Positions 1-9,631 are shown, counted from the first letter of the stretch. The stretch: DNA of 64,000 bases from Candidatus Kryptobacter tengchongensis (GCA_001485605.1 FAON01000007.1:1-64000); one strand, 5' to 3'. The notes: generated from the sequence alone by a model not told the origin. A program made the numbers and translations.

Positions 1-151
1 TAATCGCAATCATTGGAACAAAAAACTCAGGCTTAACATAGTAAGAGAATAACCCGCTCTCAACACGAATTTGATAATAACTAAACCATACTATAACCAG
101 CATTAAAACATCAGTAAAAATTACCAACAATTTGTCAGTTTTCTTTGACAT
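1..151 (-). CDS. Probable polyprenyl-phosphate sugar-phosphate transferase, N-terminus only (cut by window edge)
   Basis: An open frame starts at the ATG at 151 and runs off the left edge, giving about 50 residues. It begins MSKKTDKLLVIFTDVLMLVI and continues with a hydrophobic helix and a short loop (RVESGLFSYY). A basic start, a membrane helix and a short polar loop are typical of the first transmembrane hairpin of WbaP/CpsE-type undecaprenyl-phosphate sugar transferases, which begin repeat-unit assembly on the inner membrane. The start overlaps the end of the upstream glycosyltransferase by 17 bases, as expected in one operon. The catalytic domain lies outside the window, so the assignment rests on the N-terminal pattern and the cluster context. 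It could be another polytopic membrane protein of the same cluster. Confidence 0.5.
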   Translation of the reverse strand, partial: MSKKTDKLLVIFTDVLMLVIVWFSYYQIRVESGLFSYYVKPEFFVPMIAI

Positions 152-1265
152 CTTTAACAAGTTCTTTTAATTTCAAAACCTCATAATACACCTCCATAGT
201 TTTTGAAAGCATTTTTTCAAGATTAAATTCTCTTATCGCTTTCTCTCTTCCAGTTTCTCCCATTTTTTTTCGCAGGGTTTCATCTTCAACCAAAATTTGA
301 AGCGCCTTTGTAAATCCTACAACATCACCTGGAGCAACAAGGAAACCATTTACGCTATCCTCAACAAGTTCAGAAACCCCACCAACATTAGAAGCAACGA
401 CTGGTAATCCCGCCATCATCGCTTCAATAATAGTTAAAGGCAAGCCTTCCCATCGCGATGGCAATACAAAAATATCACTCTGAGATAGGATCTCGGGTAT
501 GTCATACCTTTCACCGAGCAAGATAATTTTATCTGCCAAGCCTTTTTTATAAATGTATTTCTGAACTTTTTCTTTTAGCTCTCCATCACCAACAATCCAA
601 AACTTTGCGTTATCTATATTCTCAGCAACATCAACCAAAAGAAATAAATCCTTAGGGGGCGCAAGTCGCCCAACAAATGTAATTACTAATTTATCTTTAT
701 AAACTTGCGATTTTCTAACATTTTGGAACAAAGTCACATCAATGCCATTATGGATAACAACTAATTTCTCAGGTGGGGCAACTTTAAATTTTATGGCAAG
801 TTTTTTGTCATGTTCTGAAACACAAATTATTTTCGTTGTTACCTTAGCGAAGATGCGTTCAATTTGAGCCAGAATCCATCTTTTCCAAAACTTTCTTCCC
901 TCGGTGAACGCCCATCCATGAGCAGTAAAAATTATTGGTTTTACATTTAGAATTGCAGACCAAAATCTCGCAATTAAACCAGCTTTTGAACTATGTGCAT
1001 GAATTAAATCTGGCTTAAATAGTTTTATCGCTTTGTATACAGGATAAAATGCTTTTATATCCTTGATAAAATTTAAACGACGAACAAAATAAGGATTTTG
1101 AAAAACCCTAACCCCAAGCTGTTGAGCTTCTTTAATTAGCCTTGGTTCGGGTGCAGAAACAAGTCCAACTTCGTAGCCTTTATCTACCATGTATTTCATA
1201 AGCTGTAAAACATGCATAGAAGCACCACCAAATCCAGCAGATGTAACCACATATAAAATTCTCAT
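135..1265 (-). CDS. Glycosyltransferase family 4 (GT-B fold)
   Basis: Transfers a sugar from a nucleotide donor to the growing lipid-linked exopolysaccharide unit on the cytoplasmic face of the membrane. The N-terminus MRILYVVTSAGFGGASMHV is the usual GT4 acceptor-domain start with a glycine-rich loop. The donor half contains GRLAPPKD and the E-x7-E signature (WEGLPLTIIEAMMAGLPVV, near residue 280), where the nucleotide-sugar is held. The frame can be opened from a TTG at 1274, but the ATG at 1265 matches the family start and leaves five bases after the stop of the upstream gene, so I use it (376 aa). The surrounding wzx/wzy/wzz-like genes place it in polysaccharide synthesis. Donor and acceptor sugars cannot be read from sequence. 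Confidence 0.88.
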   Translation of the reverse strand: MRILYVVTSAGFGGASMHVLQLMKYMVDKGYEVGLVSAPEPRLIKEAQQLGVRVFQNPYFVRRLNFIKDIKAFYPVYKAIKLFKPDLIHAHSSKAGLIARFWSAILNVKPIIFTAHGWAFTEGRKFWKRWILAQIERIFAKVTTKIICVSEHDKKLAIKFKVAPPEKLVVIHNGIDVTLFQNVRKSQVYKDKLVITFVGRLAPPKDLFLLVDVAENIDNAKFWIVGDGELKEKVQKYIYKKGLADKIILLGERYDIPEILSQSDIFVLPSRWEGLPLTIIEAMMAGLPVVASNVGGVSELVEDSVNGFLVAPGDVVGFTKALQILVEDETLRKKMGETGREKAIREFNLEKMLSKTMEVYYEVLKLKELVKDVKEN

Positions 1266-1270
1266 ACTTT

Positions 1271-2572
1271 TCAAAATTTCTTTTCATTATGCTTTAAATT
1301 AAGCAAAGCGAGCAAAAAGCCAAAAAGAATCCAAAAATGACGCCAATGTAAAGTATCTATTACAAAACTTTGAACGATTATCCCAACTAAGCAGCTAAAC
1401 AACCACAAAATATCCGTAGAATATATCATTCTTCTCAAACCCGTCATAGCAAATAAAATCGTTATCATGCTTCCTATTATCAGCACAAACCCAACTATTC
1501 CATTTTCAGTTAAAACCCTTAAATAAAGATTATGAGCCGATGGCGTTAACCTTAGCATTGGACCACCCACTGATTTTTGATAATCCAATGAATAATGCTC
1601 AAATTGCCCAGGTCCTATTCCAAGAGGATACGCTTTAAACAACTCAATCCCAGCTTTCCAAGCTATTGCCCTTCCATATATATCATACCACTGAGCTCCT
1701 CTGAATCTGAAACTTTGCTTGAAAACCTCTAAAATAATTGGCACAGAAACTATAGAAATTAATAAAGTGATAAACAATACGGCAAGAAATCTTTTTCCCC
1801 TTCTTGTTATTAAAGATATTAACCCAAGGGAAAAAATACCACTTAACAAATTTAACAGCGAACCACGTGAGAATGTCAGAATAATAGAAATAAACAGGAA
1901 AAGAAAAATTAATACATATTTCGGAATTTCTTTTCTCTCACTGAACAAAATTTTACTTATCGCATACAAAGCGCCTGTAGCTATAAAAGCACCAGCGACA
2001 TTTGGATCTTTAAAAAAACCCGCAGGTCTTCCAAGCCTACCTTGAATAAAGAGGAAAAGAATCATCAAAACAAGAACAGCAGCGGAAATATAAACCGCGA
2101 TTAAATAAAATTTTTTAATCTCGCTCCAAATCTTCTCATCTTTAATGTAACTTGAAAAATAGAAAGCAAGCGAAATTGTATATACAGTTATACCAGCAAA
2201 AAGCAATCCCCTTGAAAACGATACAGAATAAAAAATTTGAAACACATTAAGCAAAATAAAGGCAAGCAATAAATGTAAGCTTGGGTGTGAAACCCACTTA
2301 AACTCACCTTTTATAATTCTTTTAAACCATGATCCCATAAAGACAAAATCAACAGGAGCAGGCTCAAATTCCAAACCCCATAGAAACATAAGCCCTGCAT
2401 TTGCTTCTCTTCCCGTCAACAAAATCCACGCTAAACCAAGCGCAAACATAATGATCCACATAGCATAATAATTTATCCACATACCAACAAATGGACTAAG
2501 AAGTGCAATTAACATCAAAACATTTTGTACATCAACAAAAGGAACATTCTTGCTCTGGTGAGCTACTTCCAT
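1271..2572 (-). CDS. O-antigen ligase / Wzy-type polymerase family membrane protein
   Basis: A 433-residue protein made almost entirely of hydrophobic helices (about ten or more). A large non-cytoplasmic loop around residues 285-340 carries RAIAWKAGIELFKAYPLGIG and a downstream SAHNLYLRVLTENGIVG. Those two motifs are the hallmark of the Wzy_C (O-antigen ligase/polymerase) domain. Such proteins polymerise or ligate lipid-linked repeat units at the periplasmic face. Its position between two glycosyltransferase genes, with a flippase and chain-length regulator upstream, favours the polymerase role. It overlaps the preceding GT2 gene by 10 bases (translational coupling). Ligase and polymerase cannot be told apart from sequence alone. 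Confidence 0.83.
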   Translation of the reverse strand: MEVAHQSKNVPFVDVQNVLMLIALLSPFVGMWINYYAMWIIMFALGLAWILLTGREANAGLMFLWGLEFEPAPVDFVFMGSWFKRIIKGEFKWVSHPSLHLLLAFILLNVFQIFYSVSFSRGLLFAGITVYTISLAFYFSSYIKDEKIWSEIKKFYLIAVYISAAVLVLMILFLFIQGRLGRPAGFFKDPNVAGAFIATGALYAISKILFSERKEIPKYVLIFLFLFISIILTFSRGSLLNLLSGIFSLGLISLITRRGKRFLAVLFITLLISIVSVPIILEVFKQSFRFRGAQWYDIYGRAIAWKAGIELFKAYPLGIGPGQFEHYSLDYQKSVGGPMLRLTPSAHNLYLRVLTENGIVGFVLIIGSMITILFAMTGLRRMIYSTDILWLFSCLVGIIVQSFVIDTLHWRHFWILFGFLLALLNLKHNEKKF

Positions 2573-3363
2573 TTCAAACTAATTAGTTTTCTTCTTAAAA
2601 ATTTTAAAAGTGAGAATGAGATTAAAAACGGAAGACAATACTTTTTCACATATCCATGTTGCACCAGATCTAAATAAACCTTGATCTCGTCCTTTTCCAT
2701 ATCCCATAATTTTGAGCTTATTCCACCGGGGCTAAAAAACGGCCTAAACCAAAATGCTAAAGGCAAGTCTAACAGTGCTCCCTTATTCCCGCTTAAAATT
2801 ATTCTCAACCATAGATGATAGTCCTCACTAAATTTAAGATTTGATTCAAATCTAAATGGTAAATCTTTTCTTAACACAACAGATGATGTTACAAATAAAT
2901 TTCTAAACAAAAATAGCCACTTGTTAACATTCCTAAATTGATAATCTGGATAGATTTCCAAATTTATTGGATATTGTCCATCCTTAACAACATAAACTTT
3001 ATGAGCTGTGATGCTAAATTCCGGATGATTCAACATAAAGTTTAATTGAATTTCTATTTTTTTAACATGCCATGCGTCATCGTCATCTAAAAAAGCAATA
3101 TATGGCTGGCTTGCGTTATCCCAGCCGACATTTCTTGGAACACTTGGTCCACCCGAGTTTTTCTTCAATTCAATCAATTTCATCCAGTCCCCATATTCCT
3201 TTTTCAATTTTCTTAAAAATTCAATCGTTTCAACCTCGCTACCGTCGTCAACAACTATCAACTCCGCCGGTCTCCAAGTCTGATTATAAACGGATTGAAC
3301 CGCTCTTTCAATTGTATCCTTTGCATTATAGCATGGAATTATAACACTAACAGGTGCTTCCAT
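2563..3363 (-). CDS. Glycosyltransferase family 2 (GT-A fold)
   Basis: A cytoplasmic or membrane-associated inverting glycosyltransferase of 266 aa. The start EAPVSVIIPCYNAKDTIERA and the VVDDGS segment are the GT2 nucleotide-binding elements. AFLDDDD near residue 95 is the DxD-type metal-binding motif, and the SEDYHLWLRI segment near residue 180 is the usual ED-x-x-LW catalytic-base region. There is no convincing transmembrane anchor. It lies six bases downstream of the flippase gene and overlaps the Wzy-like gene, so it is part of the same operon and probably adds one sugar of the repeat unit. Which sugar is unknown. Confidence 0.9.
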   Translation of the reverse strand: MEAPVSVIIPCYNAKDTIERAVQSVYNQTWRPAELIVVDDGSEVETIEFLRKLKKEYGDWMKLIELKKNSGGPSVPRNVGWDNASQPYIAFLDDDDAWHVKKIEIQLNFMLNHPEFSITAHKVYVVKDGQYPINLEIYPDYQFRNVNKWLFLFRNLFVTSSVVLRKDLPFRFESNLKFSEDYHLWLRIILSGNKGALLDLPLAFWFRPFFSPGGISSKLWDMEKDEIKVYLDLVQHGYVKKYCLPFLISFSLLKFLRRKLISLKWK

Positions 3364-3369
3364 AAAAAC

Positions 3370-4896
3370 TCATAGCAACTTACTTTTTAATGCAATTTTT
3401 AACATTTCCCTTTCATCTTTGTTAAAAACCTTAAACCAGATTAGGAAGCTCAAAACAGCAAGCGAAAAAACAGCAGTTGTAATTTTCATTGCCAAATCCC
3501 ATACATCACAAGCAAAAACAATCAAAGATAAAACTACAAGAATAGAGAGAGAAACAAGACTATTGGAATTATAAAGCTGAATTAACGAGATAAATTTCTT
3601 TTTTAAAATTACGCCATATAACAAAATCAAATCCACAATTTGCCTTATTAACCATCCTATTCCAGCGCCTAAAATGCCAAACTTATAAATAAGTAACGAT
3701 ACGAACGGAACATAAAAAATTAACTCCCCAAGATAAACCTTTGCTGTTATATCGGGTCTTCCAATTCCTTGAAGCAAAATCGCAGGAAAGCCAGCAATTG
3801 AATTTATTAGTATACCAAAAGCAAGAAATTTGAAAACATAAGAACTTTTTTCTGCAAATTCATGACCGAGCCATATTTTCAAAAACTCAAAGGAAAAAAG
3901 CGATAAGATAAAAATAAGTGGAAAAAGAATAACAAATGTAAACTTAACGGCATTTGAAAATATAAGCACAATTTTCTCCTTTTGTTCAACTCCGCTTAAG
4001 CCACTGAAAGCGGGAAATAAAGTCATCATCAGGCTTGCTGGAATTATCCATAATCTCTGGATGATCTCAAAAGGTGCTGTATAATATGCGAGAATCCCTG
4101 TTGATAAAATTGCCCCAATTAAAAATCTATCGGCATAAACGAGAACTGGATTAACAATATTTATCAAAGTTATCCATCCTCCAAACGAAAATAAAGCAGG
4201 CAAAATAGAAAATTCAAAGTTAAAAAACTTTCTTATCCCTGGACATACTTTTAAGTCAAGGATAAATAAAATAACAATCACTAAAACTCGCATCACTATC
4301 AAAAGGAACATTATTCCATATAATTTTAAATCAAGAATGGCACCAATGATAGAGAGTAATAAAATCCCCACTTTAACTGGTGCAAGGACAAAATTGATAA
4401 GATCAAAACGCTGATAAGCCTCAAGAAGACCTTGAAGCGAGGTGCTTAATAAAATCACTGGAATTGAGAGAGAAAAGATATAAAGCGAAGTTTTTACTTC
4501 TGAAATCAATTCAGGACTTATTTTCAAAAATCTATCAACCACCAACGGAGTTAGCGCTAAAAACACAAACATCAAAACTAATCCAATTATTATCTGAACA
4601 AGTATTGATGTCCAAACAATTTTTGGAATTTTATCAAATTCCGATTTCGCAATTGCATCAGAAACAAATCTCGTTGTTGCTCTGCCAAGACCAAGATCAA
4701 GCATAGTTGAATACCACATCAGCAGCCACAAAATAGAAAGTATTCCAAATCTTTCAATACCAAGATACCTTATCAATATAGGAACCCCTAAAATTGCAGC
4801 TATAATCGGGATTATCTGCCCAATAAGATTAAAAAATGTGTTTTTAACTATTACTTTTCTCGCGGATAAGTTTGAATTGAATTGTCTTTTTTGCAT
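3370..4896 (-). CDS. Wzx-like polysaccharide flippase (MATE/MVF superfamily)
   Basis: A 508-residue polytopic membrane protein with roughly 12-14 hydrophobic helices. It opens with a short basic tail and KNTFFNLIGQIIPIIAAILG, the typical first helix of Wzx/RfbX-type flippases. The segment LDLGLGRATTRFVSDAIA near residue 67 is the characteristic loop after helix 2. The family moves undecaprenyl-linked repeat units from the cytoplasmic to the periplasmic leaflet. It sits between the Wzz-like gene and the GT2 gene with intergenic gaps under 20 bases. Length and topology are normal for the family and no truncation is seen. Confidence 0.87.
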   Translation of the reverse strand: MQKRQFNSNLSARKVIVKNTFFNLIGQIIPIIAAILGVPILIRYLGIERFGILSILWLLMWYSTMLDLGLGRATTRFVSDAIAKSEFDKIPKIVWTSILVQIIIGLVLMFVFLALTPLVVDRFLKISPELISEVKTSLYIFSLSIPVILLSTSLQGLLEAYQRFDLINFVLAPVKVGILLLSIIGAILDLKLYGIMFLLIVMRVLVIVILFILDLKVCPGIRKFFNFEFSILPALFSFGGWITLINIVNPVLVYADRFLIGAILSTGILAYYTAPFEIIQRLWIIPASLMMTLFPAFSGLSGVEQKEKIVLIFSNAVKFTFVILFPLIFILSLFSFEFLKIWLGHEFAEKSSYVFKFLAFGILINSIAGFPAILLQGIGRPDITAKVYLGELIFYVPFVSLLIYKFGILGAGIGWLIRQIVDLILLYGVILKKKFISLIQLYNSNSLVSLSILVVLSLIVFACDVWDLAMKITTAVFSLAVLSFLIWFKVFNKDEREMLKIALKSKLL

Positions 4897-4912
4897 ATAG
4901 ATGGACTAAATT

Positions 4913-6145
4913 TTAAGATATCTTATAAAGGGTGGCAACCTTACGAACGAAATTATATGCTTTCAGATCAAGTGAATTTAAAAATTGTTTTCTATTAAGG
5001 AATGATTCATTTACAAACGCTATTATCACAAACAAAACCAGCGCAGATGCGAAAACAGATAAAACTATCAATGTCCTAAATGGTCTTGCCTTCTTCTCTG
5101 GCGGGACAGCGTAATCAAGAACCTGAACAACTGGGATATTTTTTTGCTCTTCAATCTTTGCTTGTTCATACAACGGGACAATGAATTCAAGAAGTTTATT
5201 TTGAATTTCATATTCACGATAAAGGCGAAGATATTGAAGTCCAAGTTCTGGCATATTTTTAAACGGCACAAATAAAGTCATTTCGTTCTTCAATCTCTCA
5301 TTTCCTTCTTTCATTTGATTTAAACGCTTCTTCATCTCTTCAATTTGAATTTTAACAGCTCTAACTTCAGAAGCATCGTCCCCCAATTGGCGTTGCAAAA
5401 TACCAAGTTTAACCTCCTCTGCGATTATCTGGGCTTCAAGCTCAGCAGCAGCTTCAACTGCTGCTTTTGCTTGTTCAGGCAAATAATAAATTCCATATCT
5501 TTGTTGAAACTTTTTAAGCGTATCTTCAGCCGCTTTCAAATCAGCAAGGTTTTGCAAATAGCGACGTTCAATGACAATTCTATTATTTTTTGCCTCTTCA
5601 ATGTTAAGCTTTATGTTTATTTCATTTAAAACCTCAACAAAATAATTTGCCATATCAGCTGCTCTTCTTCTGTCCTCATCATAAACATTTATCACAAGAA
5701 CCCCATTCTCATCAATCTCAAAATCGGTATTACCGCGAAGTTTTTTCACCGCTTTCTCCACAGACGAGTCTTTTATCCCATAAACCTTAATGAGATCAAA
5801 CTTATTAACAACTTTTTCCATCGCCGTTCTGCTATTTAAAATCGCAAGATATGTAAAAAGTGGAAGTTGAGTTCCACTTAATCCTCTTAAGAAAGGTGCA
5901 AATTCCCTGATTGATTGACTAAACATTCCTAACCCCCCGAAAATATCTGTTTTCCTTGGTGCAATTACTGTTGCGGTAGCCTTATACTGAACGGGCAATA
6001 AAAGGGCAACGACCACTGCAATTAGTGTAAGTATGAAAACATTAACAACGATAAACTTTCTCCATTTGTAGAGCACATAAAAATAATCCCACAAGCTTAC
6101 TTCCTCTGGTTTGCCGTCTGTTCTGCCAGTGGTGTTTTCACTCAT
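4913..6145 (-). CDS. Wzz-type chain-length determinant / polysaccharide co-polymerase
   Basis: 410 aa with the classic co-polymerase layout. A short cytoplasmic N-terminus (EVSLWDYFYVLYKWRKFIVV) leads into helix 1. Then comes a long periplasmic region with extended coiled coil (roughly residues 170-300, rich in E, K, L and Q), and a PPEKKARPFRTLIVLSVF motif enters helix 2 near residue 360. The P-x-x-P-x-x-P-x-R element before helix 2 is the family signature. These proteins oligomerise around Wzy and set polymer length. No C-terminal tyrosine-kinase domain is fused. It is the first gene of the exopolysaccharide run and follows a tRNA-Leu gene on the same strand. Confidence 0.87.
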   Translation of the reverse strand: MSENTTGRTDGKPEEVSLWDYFYVLYKWRKFIVVNVFILTLIAVVVALLLPVQYKATATVIAPRKTDIFGGLGMFSQSIREFAPFLRGLSGTQLPLFTYLAILNSRTAMEKVVNKFDLIKVYGIKDSSVEKAVKKLRGNTDFEIDENGVLVINVYDEDRRRAADMANYFVEVLNEINIKLNIEEAKNNRIVIERRYLQNLADLKAAEDTLKKFQQRYGIYYLPEQAKAAVEAAAELEAQIIAEEVKLGILQRQLGDDASEVRAVKIQIEEMKKRLNQMKEGNERLKNEMTLFVPFKNMPELGLQYLRLYREYEIQNKLLEFIVPLYEQAKIEEQKNIPVVQVLDYAVPPEKKARPFRTLIVLSVFASALVLFVIIAFVNESFLNRKQFLNSLDLKAYNFVRKVATLYKIS

Positions 6146-6177
6146 TATGCTTACAAAAATTATTTTAATTTTTAAAG

Positions 6178-6262
6178 TGCCCGGGGCGGGATTCGAACCC
6201 GCACGGGCTTAACGCCCACTACACCCTGAATGTAGCGCGTCTCCCAATTCCGCCACCCGGGC
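6178..6262 (-). tRNA. tRNA-Leu (anticodon CAG)
   Basis: The 85-nt cloverleaf on the minus strand has acceptor arms GCCCGGG / CCCGGGC with discriminator A. The anticodon stem is CTACA / TGTAG around loop TTCAGGG, so the anticodon is CAG. A long variable arm (GGGCGTTAAGCCC) marks it as class II leucine tRNA, and the T-arm reads GGGTTCGAATCCC. The CCA end is not encoded (ACT follows). Confidence 0.96.
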
Positions 6263-6314
6263 AAAATTTTAAATCTTACATTTAAATTTAAAAATTTAAA
6301 CACAAAACGCAAAA

Positions 6315-7526
6315 TTACTTCTTAACACCCATTTGCATAACAATCACAACCGAAACAAAAGCTAGGAAAGCACTCAAATAAAATCCAGCTCTCAAACCCC
6401 AAAATCCTGCTATTAATCCACCAAGTCCTGGTCCAATCACATTTGAAAGAGTTGTAAAACTTGAGGCAATACCCATAACTCCGCCTTGCTTATTCTCATC
6501 AACATTTCTACTAACAAAAGAATATAAAACAGGGGTCATCCCACCAAGAAAAAATCCAAATAATGCCCTTGAAAAAATCACTAAAAAAATTGACTTGGAA
6601 ATTCCCTGAATTATAAACGAAATCCCAGCTCCCAAAAATGAAAAAATTAAATTTTGTTTATAGCCACGAATTCCAAATCTTTTAACATCACGATCGTTTT
6701 TCTTTCCCCAGAATGGAGCAGATAAAACTGTAAATGCCCCAGCAACTGAAAATGCCACACCTGCCAAAGTTGAAATATGTTTAACATCACCAGAAATATA
6801 CTCAACAAACAATGCAAAAATTGGTTGAACAATCATAACAGTAATTTGGGCTAAAAATATCAAAACAAGTCCAGTTCTTATTTTTCTGTCTACAAAAGCA
6901 AAATGATAATTTTCAATAAGAGTTTTCAACTCACTGTTTTTATTTTCAAAATTGTTTCTTTTTGTTTCCACAACCCCAAAAATCAAAAGAAAACCAGCAA
7001 GAAAACAAATTAATCCTGTTAATTGAAAAATATGCCTATACCCAATCAAATCAGCAAGAACTCCACCAAATAAGGGTCCGAATAACTGACCGCTTGATGT
7101 TGCGGTTTGCAAAACCCCAATAGCGTAACTTTTCCTTTCATAGGGTGTCTCCGCAGAAACAAAAGCAAGTGCAGATGGAATAAACCCACTTATGGCGCCT
7201 TGAATAACCCTGAAAATAAAAAGTTGATAAACATTTTGAGATAAACTCGTCAAAACCTGCGCTATACCAAGCCCGAAAATTGCCCTGATCATTATTAATT
7301 TCCTCCCGAATCTATCCCCAAGTGTCCCCCAAAAAGGGGTTGTAAAAAAAGAAACTATAAAAGGACCCGAAAAAACAATCCCACTCCACCTTGCAATGTC
7401 TGCCTCATCTCTTACACCAAGCTCTCTTATAAAGAACGGCAGAAACGGGACAATCATGCTCATCCCCATCATCGTGATAAACTGGGCAATCCAAACAATG
7501 TAAAGATTTTTTCGCCAAGTCTCCAT
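6315..7526 (-). CDS. Major facilitator superfamily transporter (drug-efflux type)
   Basis: 403 aa with about 12 hydrophobic helices. The MFS signature between helices 2 and 3 is clear (GTLGDRFGRKLIMIRAIFG, near residue 66). The N-terminal FITMMGMSMIVPFLPFF segment and the motif-C-like GPLFGGVLADLIG in helix 5 are typical of DHA1-type proton-driven efflux pumps, related to multidrug and tetracycline exporters. It starts 26 bases after the stop of the upstream outer-membrane gene and ends just before the tRNA-Leu gene. The substrate cannot be predicted from sequence. Confidence 0.85.
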   Translation of the reverse strand: METWRKNLYIVWIAQFITMMGMSMIVPFLPFFIRELGVRDEADIARWSGIVFSGPFIVSFFTTPFWGTLGDRFGRKLIMIRAIFGLGIAQVLTSLSQNVYQLFIFRVIQGAISGFIPSALAFVSAETPYERKSYAIGVLQTATSSGQLFGPLFGGVLADLIGYRHIFQLTGLICFLAGFLLIFGVVETKRNNFENKNSELKTLIENYHFAFVDRKIRTGLVLIFLAQITVMIVQPIFALFVEYISGDVKHISTLAGVAFSVAGAFTVLSAPFWGKKNDRDVKRFGIRGYKQNLIFSFLGAGISFIIQGISKSIFLVIFSRALFGFFLGGMTPVLYSFVSRNVDENKQGGVMGIASSFTTLSNVIGPGLGGLIAGFWGLRAGFYLSAFLAFVSVVIVMQMGVKK

Positions 7527-7551
7527 CTATCTTAAAAAAATGTCTTCTACT

Positions 7552-8265
7552 TCAGATACTATAACCAAGCCCAAAAACAACATGCCACATTTTGATAAAA
7601 GTTTCAGCTGTGCCTCCGAAAATTCCAGCGTTTAAAATTTCTCCACTTGTATATTTCAATTCAATAAAACCGCTTACCTTATTATAGAACTTCAAACTAA
7701 AACCACTTGAAAATTGAACAACGAAGCCGTTCACTTCATATCTTTCAAAAGGAAGGGAATCCACTGTTGTCTCAAAGTGCACAATTGAAGGTCCCACACC
7801 AAATTTCAAAAAAGCTAAAGTCACAGGGTTAAAATTTATCTTATATCCAAAATTTAAAATTACATAGTTTAAACCATGGGAGATTGAAAAATTTTGAACT
7901 ATATCGCCAAATCTCATAAGCGTATCAATCGGCGAATCCCTGTAAATTCCAAATACCTGGACGAATTGTGAAGGATTTGAATAAACTTTTGAATGTATGA
8001 ATTCAGCCTCTGCGAAGACCTTTGGGTTGATGAATTTCAAATCATAGGAAAGCTTTAAACCATAATAAAGCGGGAACTCAAAGGCTTTATCTGTTAATTC
8101 AATGTTTTCAAATCGCAAAAATGTTTTGTTTATGTCTTGAGATATTTTCAAATAAGTATTTTGAGGAATGTTTTTGCCAAGGTAAAAAGAAAGGGTAAAA
8201 TTTTGTGAGAAACAACTCACAAGAAAAAGAAATGTTAAAAGCAGAACGACTTTTGCTTTTTTCAT
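7552..8265 (-). CDS. Small outer-membrane beta-barrel protein, function unknown
   Basis: 237 aa with an N-terminal signal peptide (MKKAKVVLLLTFLFLVSC, then FSQN). The cysteine at about 18 could be a lipobox, but ordinary signal-peptidase cleavage after SCFS is as likely. The rest alternates hydrophobic and polar residues in short strands with aromatic girdles (FGYKINFNPVTLAFLKFGVG, GFVVQFSSGFSLKFY) and ends in the strand VVFGLGYSI with a terminal hydrophobic residue. This is the pattern of an 8-10 strand barrel of the OmpA/PorT-like type. It lies between gdhA and an MFS gene, which says nothing about its job. Confidence 0.6.
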   Translation of the reverse strand: MKKAKVVLLLTFLFLVSCFSQNFTLSFYLGKNIPQNTYLKISQDINKTFLRFENIELTDKAFEFPLYYGLKLSYDLKFINPKVFAEAEFIHSKVYSNPSQFVQVFGIYRDSPIDTLMRFGDIVQNFSISHGLNYVILNFGYKINFNPVTLAFLKFGVGPSIVHFETTVDSLPFERYEVNGFVVQFSSGFSLKFYNKVSGFIELKYTSGEILNAGIFGGTAETFIKMWHVVFGLGYSI

Positions 8266-8296
8266 TTATTTTTGATTTAAATTTTATTAAAAATGG

Positions 8297-8318
8297 GAGC
8301 GGGGAAAAAACCCCGCTC
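8297..8318 (-). terminator. Intrinsic terminator after gdhA
   Basis: A perfect 8-bp stem GAGCGGGG / CCCCGCTC closes a 6-nt loop directly after the gdhA stop codon. On the minus strand it is followed by CCATTTTTAATAAAATTT. Confidence 0.75.
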
Positions 8319-8326
8319 ACTTTAAC

Positions 8327-9604
8327 TTATGGATAAAGCCCACGAAGTTTTACTGCTTCAGCAACCCTTCCAATCCCAAGCATATAAGCTGCCATTCTCA
8401 TTGAGACATTTCTCTTAAGATGGATATTTAAAACCTCATCAAAAGCACGTTTCATTATCTTTTCAAGCATAGCATAAATTTGCTCTTCATCCCAGAACAA
8501 ATGTTGTTCATCCTGCACCCATTCAAAATATGAAACCGTAACCCCACCAGCGTTGCAGAGTATATCAGGAATTACAAACACACCTTTATCTTCAAGAATT
8601 GCGTCAGCTTCAGGCGTGGTTGGTCCATTAGCTGCTTCAGCGATAATTTTCGCGTTGATCTTTCCAGCATTTCCTTCGTGGATTGCATTCTCAAGCGCCG
8701 CTGGGACAAGAATATCACACTTTAACGCAAGAAGTTCATCAGCACTTATTGGTTCGGAATTTGGGAATCCAATTACTGAGCCTGTTTTATTTTTATGTTC
8801 AATTAGTTTCATCACATCAAGACCTTTTTCATTATAGACTCCACCCCTTGAATCATTTACAGCTATGACTTTTGCTCCTGCTTTTTCAAATAACATTGCT
8901 GCAACAGAACCAGCATTCCCAAATCCTTGCACCACAACTGTTGCACCATCAAGTTTCATCCCGAGATGTTCAACTGCCTTTTGAGTTGTATAGAACACTC
9001 CACGACCAGTCGCTTGATCACGACCAAGGGAACCACCAAGTTGAACTGGTTTCCCTGTAACAACCCCTGGAACAGCATAACCTTTCATCATGCTATAGGT
9101 ATCCATTATCCATGCCATCACCTGCGGATTTGTATAAACATCTGGAGCTGGTATATCTTTTTCAGGACCTATTAAAGGCAAGATTTCAGCGGTATATCTT
9201 CTTGTCAATCTCTCAAGTTCTCCAAGTGACATTTCTTTCGGGTTGCAAACTACGCCACCTTTCCCACCACCGAATGGGATGTTAACAATTGCGCATTTCC
9301 ATGTCATCCAGAAAGCAAGTGCTTTAACTTCATCAAGTGTAACATTTGGGTGATATCTTATACCACCCTTTGCTGGACCGCGAGCGGTACTGTATTGAAC
9401 ACGATAACCTTCAAAATGTTGAACCCTACCGTTATCCATACGAACTGGAAAATTAACAATCAAAATTCTCTCTGGATACTTAATATGTTCACGAATGTCC
9501 CACTCAAGATTTAAAAGGTCAGCTGCCTTGTCAAATGTTTCAAGGGCCATGTCATAAATTGACCTTGCCCCGTTTTTAAGTGCTTTTTCTTTTTCAGTTA
9601 TCAT
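8327..9604 (-). CDS. gdhA: Glutamate dehydrogenase (Glu/Leu/Phe/Val dehydrogenase family)
   Basis: Catalyses reversible oxidative deamination of glutamate to 2-oxoglutarate and ammonia in the cytoplasm. The 425-aa length fits hexameric class I enzymes. The substrate-binding GPAKGGIRYHP is at 76-86 and the catalytic-lysine motif FGGGKGGV is at 111-118. The Rossmann motif VVVQGFGNAGSV lies near 223-234. The second Rossmann strand ends VIAVNDSRG, and an acidic residue there usually favours NAD over NADP, so NAD preference is a reasonable inference. The gene stands alone between two intrinsic terminators. The ATG at 9604 is supported by the conserved N-terminal length. Confidence 0.95.
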   Translation of the reverse strand: MITEKEKALKNGARSIYDMALETFDKAADLLNLEWDIREHIKYPERILIVNFPVRMDNGRVQHFEGYRVQYSTARGPAKGGIRYHPNVTLDEVKALAFWMTWKCAIVNIPFGGGKGGVVCNPKEMSLGELERLTRRYTAEILPLIGPEKDIPAPDVYTNPQVMAWIMDTYSMMKGYAVPGVVTGKPVQLGGSLGRDQATGRGVFYTTQKAVEHLGMKLDGATVVVQGFGNAGSVAAMLFEKAGAKVIAVNDSRGGVYNEKGLDVMKLIEHKNKTGSVIGFPNSEPISADELLALKCDILVPAALENAIHEGNAGKINAKIIAEAANGPTTPEADAILEDKGVFVIPDILCNAGGVTVSYFEWVQDEQHLFWDEEQIYAMLEKIMKRAFDEVLNIHLKRNVSMRMAAYMLGIGRVAEAVKLRGLYP

Positions 9605-9631
9605 AGTTTTTGCTCCATTTTATTTTTAAAT